Of a stretch of 64,000 bases of DNA, positions 1-12,269 are shown one piece after another; the stretch's first letter is position 1; the number at the start of each line of letters is the position of its first letter. The position numbers and the translations under genes are program-made. The stretch is from Berberis thunbergii. Lineage: Eukaryota; Streptophyta; Magnoliopsida; Ranunculales; Berberidaceae. Where the stretch lies: contig QNQO01006251.1 in NCBI GenBank assembly GCA_003290165.1, forward strand, positions 1-64,000, given 5' to 3'. The notes under the pieces are model-generated. The model ran no database searches and was not told where the DNA came from. It was given only the letters and a program-made list of their open reading frames with translations.

Positions 1-1345
1 GTCTGGGTGATTAGACTTCCATAACGAACTCCAACCCTACGTTGAAGTTAGGGTGTGGGGAAATCATTTTTGTCTGAATGGATTAGATTTCCATAATTAA
101 TGTGTGGGTTAATCCTGAAGATGAGTTGAGTTGTGGAGGAGTTGTCTCTGCGCAACTGTACTAGACTCCTTCGATGGACCTAATCCTGACCAAAAGTTAG
201 GCTATAAAAAGTAATCTATATATGAACGGATGGGATTATGTGAAACATATATGGGCTCAATCTTGAAGAGGAGTTGAGCTGAAGACAATTCGTCTCTACC
301 CAACCACACTAGACTTCCCTAAAGGACCTACTCCTGGGTTACACTATAGAGAAATCATCTATGTTAGAATGGACTAGATTTTTTTGCCATGTATATGAGC
401 TCAATCCTGAAGTGGAATTGAGCACAGGTAAAGTTGTTTCTGCTAAACTAAACTTCACTATAGGACCTAATCCTGAACATAAGTTAGGCTCTTGAGAAAT
501 CATATATGTCCGAGCGGATTAGATTTTTGTAATAAATATATGGACTCATTCGTGAAAAAGAGTTGAGTTGAGGTGAAATCATCTCTGCCCAACCGTGCTA
601 GAGTTCACTAAAAGACATAATACTGAATAGGAGTTAGGCTATAAAAAAATTGTATATGTCCGAACGGACTAGATTTTTGTGCCATGTATATGAGCACAAG
701 CCTGAAGAGGAGTTGAGCTAAGGTGAAGTTGTCTCTGCTCAACCGGACTAAATTTCACTATAGTATTTAATCCTGAATAGGAGTTAGGCTCTGGAGAAAT
801 CGCCTCTACCTAAACGGGCTAGATTTTTGTGATACTTATAAGCCCAATCCTGAAGAGAAATTGAGCTGAGGTGAAGTCGCCTCTGCCCAACTGGATTAGA
901 CTTCACTGTAGGACCTAATCCTAAACAAGAGTTAGGCTATGGAGAAATTGTCTCTGTCCAAACGGACTTGATTTATGTGATACATATATGGGCTCAATCT
1001 TGAAAAAGGAGTTGAGATAAGGTGAAGTCATCTATGCCTAACCGGGCTAGACTTTACTAAAATACCTAATCATGAACAGGAATTAGGCTATGGAGAAATC
1101 ATCTCTGTCTGAAAGGACTACATTTATGTTATACATATATGGGCTCAATCCTGAAGAGGAGTTGAGCTAAGGTGAAGTCGCCTCTACCCGACCAAACCAG
1201 ACTTCACAGTAGGACCAAATTCAAAAAATAGTTAGGCTATGAATAAATTTCTGCTCAAATGGACTAAATTTTTGTGATACATATATATGTTCAATCCTGA
1301 AGAGGAGTTGAGCTAAGGTGAAGTCGCTTCTGTCCAACTGGGCTA
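1..1345. repeat. Degenerate tandem array, about 148-bp unit, nine copies
   Basis: A block recurs about every 146-150 bases. Each copy has a 'CTCAATCCTGAAGAGGAGTT' line, then a 'GGTGAAGTCGCCTCTGCCCA' line, then a 'GAGTTAGGCTATGGAGAAAT' line. Clear copies begin near 102, 248, 395, 541, 687, 840, 988, 1140 and 1288. Copies differ by scattered substitutions and small indels, so the array is old. No ORF is supported. It lies in the 3' untranslated part of the minus-strand Tat-like element, a known source of satellite repeats in this lineage. Confidence 0.85.
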
Positions 1346-1790
1346 GATTTTTGTCAAGCGGACTAGGGCACTTATGGGTCGAGTTGTCGTGACCTTGAAT
1401 AGGATTAGACTCAGTTGTGCACCATCTTGGCCTTATGCGGACTAGGTCACTTATGTGGCGAATTATTGTCATCTTGAATAAGACAAGATTCGTCCGTTGT
1501 GCGGCATCTTTGTCCATTAGTATGCGGTGAGTTGTCATAATCCTGAATAGGACTAGACTCAGCCATTATGCATCATTTTGGTCCTCTAGTCAGATTAGGT
1601 CATTCAAGTGCGGTAAGTCGTCACAATACTAGACTCAATCCACTTTGCAGCATCGTGGTTCGTTAGGCGAACTAGGTCTTTTGGACACAGCGAGTTGTCG
1701 ACATCCTTAATAGGACTAGACTCGGTTCATTGCGCCATCGTGGTTCACTTGATTGGACCAGGTTGCCTCTGTATACCGAGTTAAGTGTGA
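1346..1790. repeat. Second tandem array, about 80-bp unit, five copies
   Basis: A shorter unit built on 'GGACTAGGTCACTT', 'GAGTTGTCGTCATCTTGAAT' and 'AGGACTAGACTCAG' recurs near 1356, 1437, 1515, 1600 and 1670. It abuts the 148-bp array but has a different period and phrase order. It shares words such as GACTAG with the 178-bp array of the other Tat element (30240-31430), suggesting related origin. Confidence 0.7.
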
Positions 1791-1799
1791 AAGACATCG

Positions 1800-2130
1800 T
1801 TTTTAAACTTTATTCATAATTTTTCTCGAAATGTTCTACATTTTACTCTTTGCACTTAGGCTTTCTGACAAGTAAGCTTTTGGTCCGGTGGTCTTTCTCT
1901 AGGAGGCTCGGACCTTAATGGCTTATTTCTCTAACTATTTCATTGCCATGTAGTGGCACTCTCTTGCGATTTATTGATCTCCTCTGATGGTCCCTGCCTT
2001 ATTATCAGCAAGGTACCTTGAGGCATTGGGTGCCAAGTAGAGACCACCACTTCCAATCAAGATGGAGCCAAGGCTGGCTCAAATCACATTGTATGTAGAA
2101 GGGCATCTACAACTATGAATTATGTAATTA
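1800..2130 (-). pseudogene. Tat pol remnant: protease-RT linker scrap
   Basis: The minus strand reads TIRGDQ, a stop, then IARECHYMAMK. This matches the linker between protease and reverse transcriptase of plant Ty3/gypsy polyproteins (consensus around IRGDQ..ARECY). Upstream residues also fit the linker, with frameshifts. After this block the sequence passes directly into the tandem arrays, so the pol body has been lost. The stretch at 1800-1860 resembles the sequence just past integrase in the second Tat element (around 31440), which supports a large internal deletion. Confidence 0.5.
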
Positions 2131-2599
2131 GAATCCTTATCAGGTCCTTGCCACCACGGGCAACCTAATGTTCTCGACTAGTTAACACCAATGTGCCATT
2201 GAAGCCGATCATGACTTGCCTTTGCGACTTCAGTCTTCCTCTCTTGCTACATCATGTGAAACACCTCCAGGAACAGAACGTTGCCTGAGCTCTCCGTATC
2301 CACCAGTAACCTATTCACACCACATTTGCTATCTCAATTGTGATGACCAGGGGCGTCATTATGTGGGGAGTGGAGCCCTTGCATGTCTTCTTTGTAAACG
2401 TAGATCGTGGATCGATGCTCTATTCGGGCATGATAAGAGGGTAGTTCTCCATAGTGAAAACATGTCCCCGATTCTCGGACTGTTCTTTTCCTTGATTGGT
2501 TTGACCGTTTCAGTTTGTCATATGCACTGTGTAGGACATAGATAACATCCGCAATTTTTTCCTTGGCCTTTGGTGTAGGTTCCTCCATTTTATCCTCTC

Positions 2600-3600
2600 A
2601 AGGCTACTTCTCATCGAAACTCAATAATTCCTTGAGCCTCTCCTTTTGAACGTGGTACTCAATCTCGTTCCTGAGACTTTGAGAGTCCTGAGTAATGTGA
2701 CTGTGATCTTTGTGAAAAGAACAATGTTTGTTCTCATCGCGTCTTGATGGGTCACTCTTGATCTTAGAAGGCCTGTTGTTGTCCTCTCAACTCTTCGTGG
2801 TGGAGAGGATGTTGGAAAAACTGGCATTGAGCGGGGTGTACATGTGGCACCTTGAATTGGCGTAGTTGGTGATCATGTTAGGTTTCACCTTGGCAGACCC
2901 GGCCATGTTGTCGCTTCACCTCCTCTTAGATTTGTCATCTTCCTCACACCATTTTTATCCCCCTGTTATGGGTCTTAAGGGATTGCTTTGCTTCATTCCT
3001 GCCTTATTTTTTGGCTACCAACATCTCCTAGAGAATGGTGTACTTTTGCACACTTTCAGTAAGTCTGCCATATCCTTCGGAGGCTCCAGACTTAGGAAGT
3101 TCTAAAACTGATCTCCTTGGACACTGGGAATAAAGGCAATAACAGATGTGTCATCGCTACAACCATCGATCAGAGTTAGCTTGTCATTGAAGTGAGTGAT
3201 GTCCTCCCAGAGGGTCTCACCATGCTTTTGTTTAATGCTTAGCAGATAATGGGGCCCTTTCCTGATTCGTTGGCTCCTCACGAATTGGGTGATAAACGCC
3301 TTCGCCATGACTTGAAATGAGTGAATGATCTTAGCTGAAAGTTATGGAACCAAGTCGGTGCAACCTTCTTTAGGCTGGTAGGGAAAGTCTTGCATAGAAT
3401 GGCTTCTGAAATTTCAATCAGTGTCATCTCATGGTGGTAATGATGTAGGTGATCTGATGGATTGGACATTTCATCATAAAACTCGAGCTTCAGAGGGATG
3501 AACTTCCTTGGCAAGGGCGCATTCATGATCTCTTCAAAAAAGGGAGGAACGGTAAGATCGTACAAGACATATGGATTGGTCACCACCAGCCGAAGTGAGT
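2600..3600 (-). pseudogene. Decayed Ty3/gypsy gag (Tat-like)
   Basis: Gag is the capsid/nucleocapsid protein that packages element RNA. The N-terminal part (3586-3278) reads PPFFEEIMNAPLPRKFIPLK and LCKTFPTSLKKVAPTWF, the retrotransposon-gag core. A frameshift near 3300 moves the reading into the block ending near 3102. Further on, about 2740-2650, another frame gives HCSFHKDHSHITQD, the short C/H motif that follows gag in Tat-type elements. Several stops and frameshifts make it non-functional. No intact start could be assigned. Confidence 0.75.
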
Positions 3601-4084
3601 CCTCGACTATGGTATTGTTTGTCTTTGGGGTGTGGTTCCCACAACCTCTTTCATCTCTTAGGTTCCCCTCCTTGCCAGTTTTTCAGTCTTCAACAGGAAC
3701 ATTCTCACTCTCCTGGACGCGTTCTAGGGCATTTTCAGGCCAGGGACTTCCCCAGGTTTCCACCATTTCCTAATGATGGCTGCCAATCCTGGGTGAGCCT
3801 TTTCACCACCCGAGTGAGATTATTCATATGGAGTAGAGTTTGATCTATGCAAGGTCTGATGCAGCCGCCTCGATGGTTGGGCCATGCGGCTATTTTACTT
3901 CCTCAATTGGAATGATTCGGCTTTGCGGTGGGGCTTTCTCGGCCGGAGCGTTATCTAATTCGGCATTATTATTGTTAGCCAGGGCTTTAGTGTTGTTGAC
4001 CATGTCTCGAGATTCTGTTGGTTCAAAAGAGTGTGTGTCTTTGTTTTAAGGAAACTTGTCATTTTCCCACAGACTATGCGAAAC
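3601..4084 (-). other. Tat-like element 5' untranslated region and PBS-like site
   Basis: No coding sequence is supported between gag and the LTR. Next to the LTR the minus strand reads TAGTCTGTGGGAAAATG, aligning with the GTCTGTGGGAAACG primer-binding region of the second Tat element (35774-35791). This fixes the LTR boundary at about 4085 and the element orientation. Confidence 0.55.
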
Positions 4085-4678
4085 TAAAGTGTCCAAATTT
4101 GTCCCAGACGATTTTCAACTTGCAAAATGAACAACGATGAACCAAAGACCACCGTTGTGGTGTCCGAAAGCACTCCGATGATAAAGTCAGGTGTCTAAGC
4201 AAAGATGGATGGAGACTGCAAAATTGGGGTCGCATGTGCGTACCTTTCTCATCCCTTTTGTTCACCTTATATAGCGAGTATTTCACTCTTTTATTGACTC
4301 TACTGTTGAGGGCGTAATGGAGGGAGGAGATGTCATCTGGGATCTTATCCGTCCATGACTAAGTCTCATTTGGCACTTGGCTTTGCTTGGGACCCAATAC
4401 TTGATTGAATTAAGAATTGTGCAAATGGATCTTGGGCTTGTGACAACTCAGATATCTGTGTTCGGGCCTTATTTTCCTGGGCCAAGCTCCATGATTTGTA
4501 CTATGTTGGGCTCACATAATTGGCTTGGGCGCCTGATTTGTGGGTTGAACAATGATTAGGCTGAGACTGGGCTGGACCTAGCTTGGGTCTGTTTTAGACC
4601 GCACTGAGGCTTTTTGTATTAGGGTTGAACTATGCCATGTGTATGGCTGCGATCAGATGATTGTTTGATGTCTCATCA
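4085..4678 (-). repeat. 5' LTR of the Tat-like element
   Basis: The block parallels the Tat LTRs at 27371-28056 and 35793-36471. It shares phrases such as GACCACCGTTGTGGTG, CACTCCGATGATAAAGTCAG and the terminal pattern GTATGGCTGC...TCTCATCA. The right end keeps TCATCA; the left end reads TAAAG instead of the expected TG and looks mutated. At about 594 bp it is shorter than the second element's LTRs, so it belongs to a related but distinct family. Confidence 0.65.
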
Positions 4679-4987
4679 AAGACATTGTAGCCTTAGATTC
4701 TGGATAATTGGAATATCTCCCAGGGTGTCCACAAAGACTTGTGTGGATGACAGTAAAGTTCATGAAAGAAACAAAAACCACCACCCATTTCATTTATCTC
4801 AAAGCAACAAAACACCAAAAAATGTGCATCCCTTCTTCATCTTCCAAATAAAAATCAAAATGCAACTTACACTACTAATTATTTACTATTCCCTTTCATT
4901 TCCATGGCCAACAATTAAGGATATTACTTTTTATCCTCTCCTTGTTCTTCTTCCCCCTTTAACAGTTCCTCCTATTAACTAACACTC
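4679..4987. other. Flank between Tat LTR and phosphate-transporter pseudogene
   Basis: A C/T- and A-rich stretch with no supported gene of its own. Its position suggests the 5' flank or leader of the downstream PHT2;1-like pseudogene; no TATA box is convincing. Confidence 0.4.
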
Positions 4988-5682
4988 ATGACTACCTCTA
5001 AATGCTTCTCTTTTACAAAAACCATTCACAGCAACACCCATGTCTACCTCCCTAAACAAAGGTCTCATCCCTTCTTCTATTATGATACCACCCATTTCCA
5101 CAAAAGGGATGATAAGTTTGTACTCTTCAAACCCCAACCATCAAACTCTTCCTTCTTCCCCATTCCTAGACTTAAAACACCAACTAGAAACTACTCACCC
5201 CTGTAGTATCTTTATCATCATCCCCTGAAGAGGAAGGACAAGGACATGAAGCAACAAGTGACAATAATGAACAAAAAGAGCATCATGGGGATGCAAAGTC
5301 CAACAACTTACTAATAATGGCACATGCACTTCATTTCTCTTCGAGAACTGCCACTGCAATTTCTTTCTGGGTTGTCATAGCAGCTTTTAGTTTTTTCATT
5401 TTTATGACATCGCCGAGGCAAGGATTTGGGTTGAGAAACATATCCTGTCTTATACCACACTTTTGTTCGAGTTCTACATGGCTTGGAATATAGGAGTCAA
5501 TAATGTAGTAAATGCTATGGAGACTTCGGTGGGTTCAGGAGCTCTTAGTCTTCGATAGGCAGTGATGACAACTGCGGTGCTTGAATTCTCCGGGGCATTG
5601 CTTGTGGGCATTCATCTAACCAGCACAATGCAAAAGGGTATTCTTGTTGCTGATGTCTTTCAAGAAAATGACTCATCGTTAT
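4988..5682 (+). pseudogene. PHT2;1-like: PHT2;1-like chloroplast phosphate transporter pseudogene, 5' part
   Basis: PHT2;1 is an inner-envelope plastid phosphate symporter. A serine/threonine-rich, transit-peptide-like start (ATG 4988) stops after 72 codons. A second frame carries an acidic linker, then MAHALHFSSRTATAISF and the first membrane segment. A third frame gives YMAWNIGVNN, SVGSGALSLR, a stop (CAG to TAG in the expected LRQAV), then AVMTTAVLEFSGALL and STMQKGILVADVFQEND. These are the conserved first repeat of the transporter. Two frameshifts and at least two stops rule out function. The CACTA element begins directly after TCATCGTTAT; the reading resumes at 18669. Confidence 0.85.
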
Positions 5683-5695
5683 CACTACACCAAAA
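5683..5695 (+). repeat. CACTA left terminal inverted repeat
   Basis: CACTACACCAAAA, the exact reverse complement of 18653-18665. TAT precedes it as target duplication. Confidence 0.93.
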
Positions 5696-5704
5696 AGCTT
5701 GATT

Positions 5705-5810
5705 AGCTACACGGAGATGGCCACGGCTCTAAACCGTTGGTTTATTTGCCACAGCCAAAACCGTGGCTATAATGACCAAGGGCCTAAAATCGTGGCTATA
5801 AAAAGAAAAT
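5705..5810. repeat. CACTA left sub-terminal repeats
   Basis: Several copies, some inverted, of a GCCACGG / CCGTGGC word with AAAACCGTGGCTATAA context, matching the right sub-terminal region. In CACTA elements such motifs are binding sites for the TNPA-type protein. Confidence 0.75.
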
Positions 5811-8745
5811 GCACCTGTGTTGCACGTGCCTATGTGGAGAACTCGAGTGGATTTCACGCGGGGGAAAAATATTCGCGGTCTTGCAAAAAGAATTAGCGCT
5901 CCCACCTCCTTCTCATCCCTTTGTTTCAAACCCTAACCCAATAAGAATCATAGATCTCTCGAAAGCACAACCACCATCTGTTCCAAATTAGGAAGCGTGA
6001 TCGCGACGGAGAAGAAGATCTTTCCGTCCCTCCTTTGGTTCTTGAAGGAGAGTTCGTCGGTGTCTCCAATGGTAAGTTTGGTGAGAAGAAGAAGAACACA
6101 CTGATCTTTCCGTCCCTCCTTCGGTTGGATCTCCTTCCAGGTAAGATCCTTCTTCTTCTTTAGATCTCCTCTTCTTCTTCTTTTTCTTCTTTAGATCTGT
6201 TTCAGATTTAAATTTTTTTTCTTTCAGCAAAGCAGATATTTCCTCTCCAAACCCTATTAATATCTACTTACATACAGAGACCAAAGTAGCCCAAAACACA
6301 GCAGAGATCAAAGAGGAAACCCATTTCTTCAAGTCTTCATCAAGTACCCATCTCTATCTCTCTCTTTAAGTTCATAATCTCCAATTACTGTGTCTTTGCT
6401 TATCTGTCAAACAAGGGGGTTCCTTTCAAATTTTCTTACTTTATAAGCAATCAAAGATTCAAACTTTATACTTACCCAGATTGTCTTTAGTTTGATTGTG
6501 ATGATTGCAATGTGAAATGGTGGATTTGTGAACTGATTTCAGTGTCTGTTTGGGGTAGTGGTTTGAGATGTACTTTGTTGAATGTGTAAAAATTAGGTCT
6601 TTGGGATGATTTAGATGAGAAATTGGATTGGAAGTAGTGATGATCATGGATACCCAGTAAAAGGCGTGAATTTACTGAGAAAAGGGTATCCTGGAAAAAT
6701 TTAATGGGTGTTTCAAATTTCGACAATTTCGTGAAGGCGCAATGTACTCTGTAGTAGTGCCAACGGCACGGGTATTACACTAGTTTCATATCAGAGTGAG
6801 ACAGAGGAGAAGAGGAGAGTGTGAAGAGAAAGAAGAAGAAGCCAAAGAAAGCATTTCGGGCTTTTAGGGCTAGAAACTTGAGAGCCTCTGCAAATTTTAT
6901 CCCTTTGAAGTCATTTCGGGGATCGGAAGGCGTATTTCAGGTTTGAGGTTTTGATTTCTTTTCTCTTAATCTAGTTTTTCTAGATTTTAGATTGGTTTTA
7001 AGAAGATCCCTTTGACTATAGTTTAGTGTATTTGTGATTTTATCATAAAAAAAAAAGCTATCTCGATTGAAGCATACTGACAAAGTTGTGGTTTAGTAAT
7101 TTATTTGAGAAGTGCTCGATTTAGAAAAATGGGTAGAGAATTCGATGGATGAACTGAAAAGGATGTAATTGCATTGTGTATAAAGGAAAGGGTTGAGAAG
7201 AGGAGCGAGGAAGTCAATGGATGAACGAAGAAGAGATAAAAGGAATAGTGGAGTGTCAAATTGATTCTAAGATTGGTTGGTTAATTCAAGACGGTTCAAA
7301 CTTGTGAGAAGCTTTGTTACTGTGTATAAATTAATGTGTGCATATTGTCGTGTCTACTACAAGCGTTTATATTATGCAAGGACATGCCTGTATCTCTATG
7401 GCATGTTGCATTTCTGGGTGGATTCCTATCTTGTTGTGTGTGATAAAATTGTTTATGTTATTTAAGGACAGGCCTGTATCTCCAAGGTTTATCATAATGA
7501 GAATCTAAATGGTAAATTTTTTTTTTGAGGGTATGAAGTTTGTGGGAAGCACCATAGACCAAAGAATAATGAGATGCGGAAACGATAACATTTGTTTAGG
7601 CGGGGTTCCTAATCAAGAGTTTGGTGGAAAGAATTTGGAATACTGATTGCAAATGACTTAACATTTACAAAAACGTTGATAGTGGATTGCTCTTACAAAT
7701 TTCTATGTCTCTCTTTGCTAGGCTTGCCACCACGAGTTTCATGTAGTCCTTGGATTTCTAGAGCTAAGTTGGCATTCCATATTTCCAGCCGCCTAGCGTG
7801 ATGTACAACCTGGCTGCCTTACCTAACATAATGATGCAGATGTGATGCAATTAAAATTAAAAAGAGTTTCACATAGTGTTGCTTGGAAACAATATGTTGC
7901 TACTGCACATAGATAGATGGCCATGAAGTCAGAAGAATAACTGGTTATTTAGTTGTTGATGTTATTGCTTGCAGCTAGCTTTGGTTAATTTACTTGTTAT
8001 TTCTATCATGTATTGGATTATATTATGATGGTATTAGTTTTCACCTCATGTTGAATAACTATTTAGCTTATTAATTTTCTCAAATGAATATGATGTTCAT
8101 CTTGCTTGCTATACAATTATTTTCTGTAAATTGTGTATTTGTTTGTATATATGTTTGTTTACATGTACCTATCATGACTTATTTCTTGGATAGTAGTGAA
8201 GTATATACTATGCGGTGGTGGTGGTAGTGGTCGACACGAAATATATTTCAGTCTTTAAAGGAGAACCGCATAATACATAGACATATACTTCACATCACCA
8301 GTGACAGAATTTTCGCATCAAATGTCATTTTATTAGTCATGTTAGCTAGGTAGATTCCTTATATTTTTAAGGTTGTGATTGATTACAAAGATAGCATAAT
8401 TGTATAAAAAACAAGTGACAAGAGAAGATGACCATGTTGTTGTAAAAATTTCCATGATGTCCACCTCGTTAAAATATTTTCTACCTTCAAATTATGTGTT
8501 CTTGATTCCACTCTGGCCTTTGCTTGTACTATTTTTTTTACTGAAGGTTTTTATTTCAAAGTCTAAATGAAAACGAAAGGGAGATGTGCATATATGAAAG
8601 TTGTGATCTTTCACCACACATCTGTATAAAGTTTACATTTAGACAAGGAATCAATAGTCCTATTCTATGTCTGATTCTATTAAATGTCACCTAATTTTCA
8701 TGAGTGTTTGACTAAAGTTAATCTTTTAAATTTTGATGTGTAGAA
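5811..8745 (+). other. CACTA 5' non-coding region
   Basis: About 2.9 kb with no supported coding region. It has pyrimidine-rich stretches (CTTCTTCTTC near 6150-6200) and AT-rich sequence that could be a transposase leader with introns. The short ORFs here show no recognised domain and I treat them as chance. Confidence 0.5.
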
Positions 8746-11700
8746 ATGTCAACAATTCCTTTAGATAAGTCATGGATGAACAAACGAGGAAGTGCAATGT
8801 ACATATACGGCGGTAAACAATTCCAAAAGTTTGTAAAGGTTAATGCAAATGGAGAGAGTCTTTTTCCTTGCCCATGTGTTCGATGTAGAAAATCGAGGGG
8901 AAACATTAGTGTTGACGACATAAGTGTTCATTTGTTAAGCCATGTCATTGATACCAATTATGTCACGTGGATACATCATGGAGAGAATATAAACAAGCAG
9001 GTGATTGATGTACCTATGATAGAAGTGGTTGAACCTGATGATCCCTTTGAATATCCTAGGATGAGTAACCTAGTTGATGATGTATTCCTCAACATGCAAA
9101 CTGTGGAGGCTGATGGGATAAATGACTTGAATGACACCGTCGAAGAATGTTTTGGCGGTAATCCAGAAGGTGGTCCGAAACTTTCTTGTGAACCTGAGAC
9201 AGTTATGAACAAGAAGTATCAAAAGTATAAGGAAAAAGTGACTGTGCCTTTGTACAATGGGTGTCCTAAGGATAAGACCACGTTGTCCACCATTATTGAA
9301 TTGCAGAATTTCAAGACTTGTTTTAGTTGGAGTGGTAATAGTGTGACGATGTTCTTAAAATGGCTAAAAACCGTATTGCCGGATGATTGTAATTTGCCAG
9401 ATAACTACCCAAACATGAAAAACACAATTAAGGATATGGGGATGGAATGTAAGACAGTACATGCATGTGCCAATGGATGCATTCTCTATTGGAAAGAATA
9501 TGAGGGTCTGGTTACTTGTCCAAAATGTGATTCTGGTAGGTATAAGGTTTATGTGGATGACGATGACAATGAGTCTGGCAATGTATACAGGAAAGAAGCT
9601 AAAATGGTTGTAAAGTATTTTCCATTGATTCCAAGGTTGAAAAGATTTTTTAGCATACCGTGGATTGGTGAAGCAATGACTTGGCACAAGGATGCTTGTT
9701 CAGATGGGAATTTGATGAGACATCCATGTGATTCAGCACAATGGACTTCAATAAATATGAGATGGCCAGAGTTTGCCTCTGATAGTAGGAATTTGAGACT
9801 TGGAATATCGATTGATGGTTTTAACCCACGTGGAAATCTAAGTAATGCTTATAGTTGTTAGCCAATAATAAGAGCACCTTTGAATCGTCCACCTTCTTTA
9901 TGCACGAAAAAAAGTTTTGTTTGTTAACCTTGTTAATATCAGGCCAAAAGCACCCGAAAAGAATATTGATGTTTACCTGGAGCCATTAGTAGAAGAGTTG
10001 AAGGAAATGTGGGCAGATGGTGTTTCAACTTGGGATGTGTATACTAAAAGCAGTTTTCGGTTAAAAGCAATGTTTTGGGGTATCCATGACTTTCCTGCTT
10101 ATGGGACTCTAGCTGGTTGTAATGTTCATGGTTATAATGCATGCCCTATTTGTGTTGATGATGTAGAATCTGAATGTCTTTCAAATAGTCAAAAGATATG
10201 CTATAAAGGCCATCGACGTTCTTTACCTACAAAACACAAGTTTAGAAGAGATGACAAGGGATTCAACAAAGATGTTGAACATCGTCGTGCTCCGCGACGA
10301 TTATCTAGCAAAGAGTTGAATGAAGGATAGTGAAAATTTTGGAAGGTATTTCTACACAAGGTAGGGTTAGTGGTCAAAAGAGCAAGAATATCGTTGATAA
10401 TGATAACGTCAATGATGAACCAACCAATAACATTGCGCCACCGTGGTCTAGAAGGTCCATTTTATTTGATTTGTCATACTGAAAGTTTGTTGAGCTACGA
10501 CATAATATTGATGTGATGCATACTGAAAAGAATGTCATTGAACACTTATTGAACATATTGTTAAATGTCTCTAAGAAAACAAAGGATGGTGAGAATGCTC
10601 GAAAAGATATGGAAGACATGGGAACTCATAAGAGATATTGGTTGAGCCATGACACTGAAACGGGAAAAACTTCAATGCCAAAAGAATCATTTGCCTTGAC
10701 TAAGAAAAAAAAAGTATTTATGAATACACTAAAAGAGTTGAAATTGCCGAGTGGATTTTCATCCAAGTTGAGTAATTGCGTTCTTGGCAATCCCCTGGAG
10801 CTAAGAGGACTGAAGTCACATGACTACCATGTAATTATGCAACATTTACTTCCAGTTTTGCTTAGACATGTATTTCGTGACAAGAAGGATAAAGATTTTA
10901 GAATTGTTATTCAAATAATTAGCTTATTCTTTAATATCTTATGTGCTAAAGTAATCAACAAAACAGATCTTCAGTTTGCACACAAAGGTGTGATTGAGGC
11001 AATTTGTGTCCTTGAAAAGGAGCTTCCACCTTCATTCTTTGTTATAAGTGTGCATTGCATGGCTCATCTAACCAAGGAAGCGATGTTTGGTGGTCCAGTT
11101 CGATATCGATGGATGTATCCCTTTGAGCGGTAAATAACTTTTCTAATTTTAGTGCACGTCATCACATTATCTTATTATATTATATACTAATTTATCATTT
11201 TATTTATGACTGATAGGTTAATGAAACGATACAAAGACTATGCTAAAAATTTCAGATACGTAGAAAGATCAATAGCAGAAGCATACCTTGTAGATGAATC
11301 TGTCACATACTGCATGGAGTATATGACAAAGCCACGGTTCGGAACTCACAAACACAGTCAAGAGGAGTGGCTTGATGTAGATGATGAGTATGCCGATGAA
11401 AAGCCATTAGATAAAGGAAAAAACTATATGCTAAATAATGTACAATTCAAACAAGCTCGAAGATGGGTTTTCAATGCACTTGCTAATTCGAGTGATTGGG
11501 AAGAGTAAGATATATAATATTTTAGTTTTTTTTAATAACTAGAAATCTAAATTATGATAATATGGTAACTTGTACAGAAAATACAATGAATATTGCATGG
11601 AGTTGACTACACAAAGTAAAAAAAAAAATGGGTCAAGGAAATTCGTTGAGAAAGCCACTGATTTTATTCCTTGATTGTGTAATGAGGTATTTTATAATGT

Positions 11701-12269
11701 GTATTTATTCATATATATATAAACTTTTTTTTTCAGATTTCAGTTCTAAGATGATTTGTTTTACAATGTAGTTGGAGAAGGCTGGGGAAACAAATACCAC
11801 ACTTTGGAGGTTAGCCAATGGTCCACAATTTTTAGCAACCCGATATCCAAAATATTGTGTAAATGGTTTCACATTTGCAACAAGTTCTTCGGATGAATGT
11901 TTGGTGACACAAGATAGTGGTGTCTCCATGGATGCCATTGCTCCTTTTGTTGCTAGTAAGAAAGATAAGAGGCCAAAAGACAAACTAGTCAAATGGTATG
12001 GAGTTGTTAGAGACATACTGGTGCTAGACTACATAGATTTCAAAGAAACAATCTTCTATTTTAATTGGGTCAAAGTGGAAGATAATAAAAATGCATATAA
12101 GGTGGACCCAATTTGGAACAATGAGATGGTAAACTTGTCGAAACTAAAAGACAAAAGAAAGGTGGAAGATGATCCATTCATTTTAGCTCAAGAAGCAAGT
12201 GGAGTATTTTATTCGAAAGATCAATCAAATGACGGGTGGCATGTAGATCTACATACTCAAGAGGCTTGA
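8746..12269 (+). pseudogene. CACTA transposase (TNP2/TnpD type), decayed
   Basis: This enzyme cuts and moves CACTA elements. Order: transposase-associated N-terminal domain (MSTIPLDKSWMNKRGSAMY, FPCPCVRCRK) at 8746-8990; Transposase_21/tnp2 domain (9200-10330: ACANGCILYWKEYEGLVTCP, RNLRLGISIDGFNPRGNLSN, GYNACPIC); the conserved block around HNIDVMHTEKNV (10500-10540); DUF4218 (10560-11500: GLKSHDYHVIMQHLLPVLLR, ELPPSFFVISVHCMAHL); and DUF4216 (11772-12230). Introns lie near 11134-11205 and 11507-11771. Nonsense changes: W to TAG at 9859, W to TGA near 10480, plus a frameshift near 9910 and a stop at 10328. Domain order is complete, so decay rather than truncation inactivated it. Confidence 0.9.

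Larger units (their letters stand above)
1..4678 (-). mobile_element. Tat-like Ty3/gypsy element, 3' end outside window, pol deleted
   Basis: Reading right to left on the minus strand, this block shows a 5' LTR (4085-4678), a PBS-like sequence, a decayed gag, a short piece of the protease-RT linker, and then two tandem-repeat arrays running off the left edge. This order matches the complete Tat element at 27371-36471, where a tandem array also lies just downstream of integrase. RT, RNase H and integrase cannot be found between linker and arrays, so this is an internally deleted, non-autonomous copy. The second LTR and target duplication are outside the window. The Tat assignment rests on gag, LTR similarity and array position; without pol the lineage is inferred. 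Confidence 0.75.

Noticed and set aside
4632..5228. Two overlapping ORFs as independent small genes
   Set aside because: The downstream part is the broken transit-peptide region of the PHT2;1-like pseudogene; the upstream part spans an LTR end.
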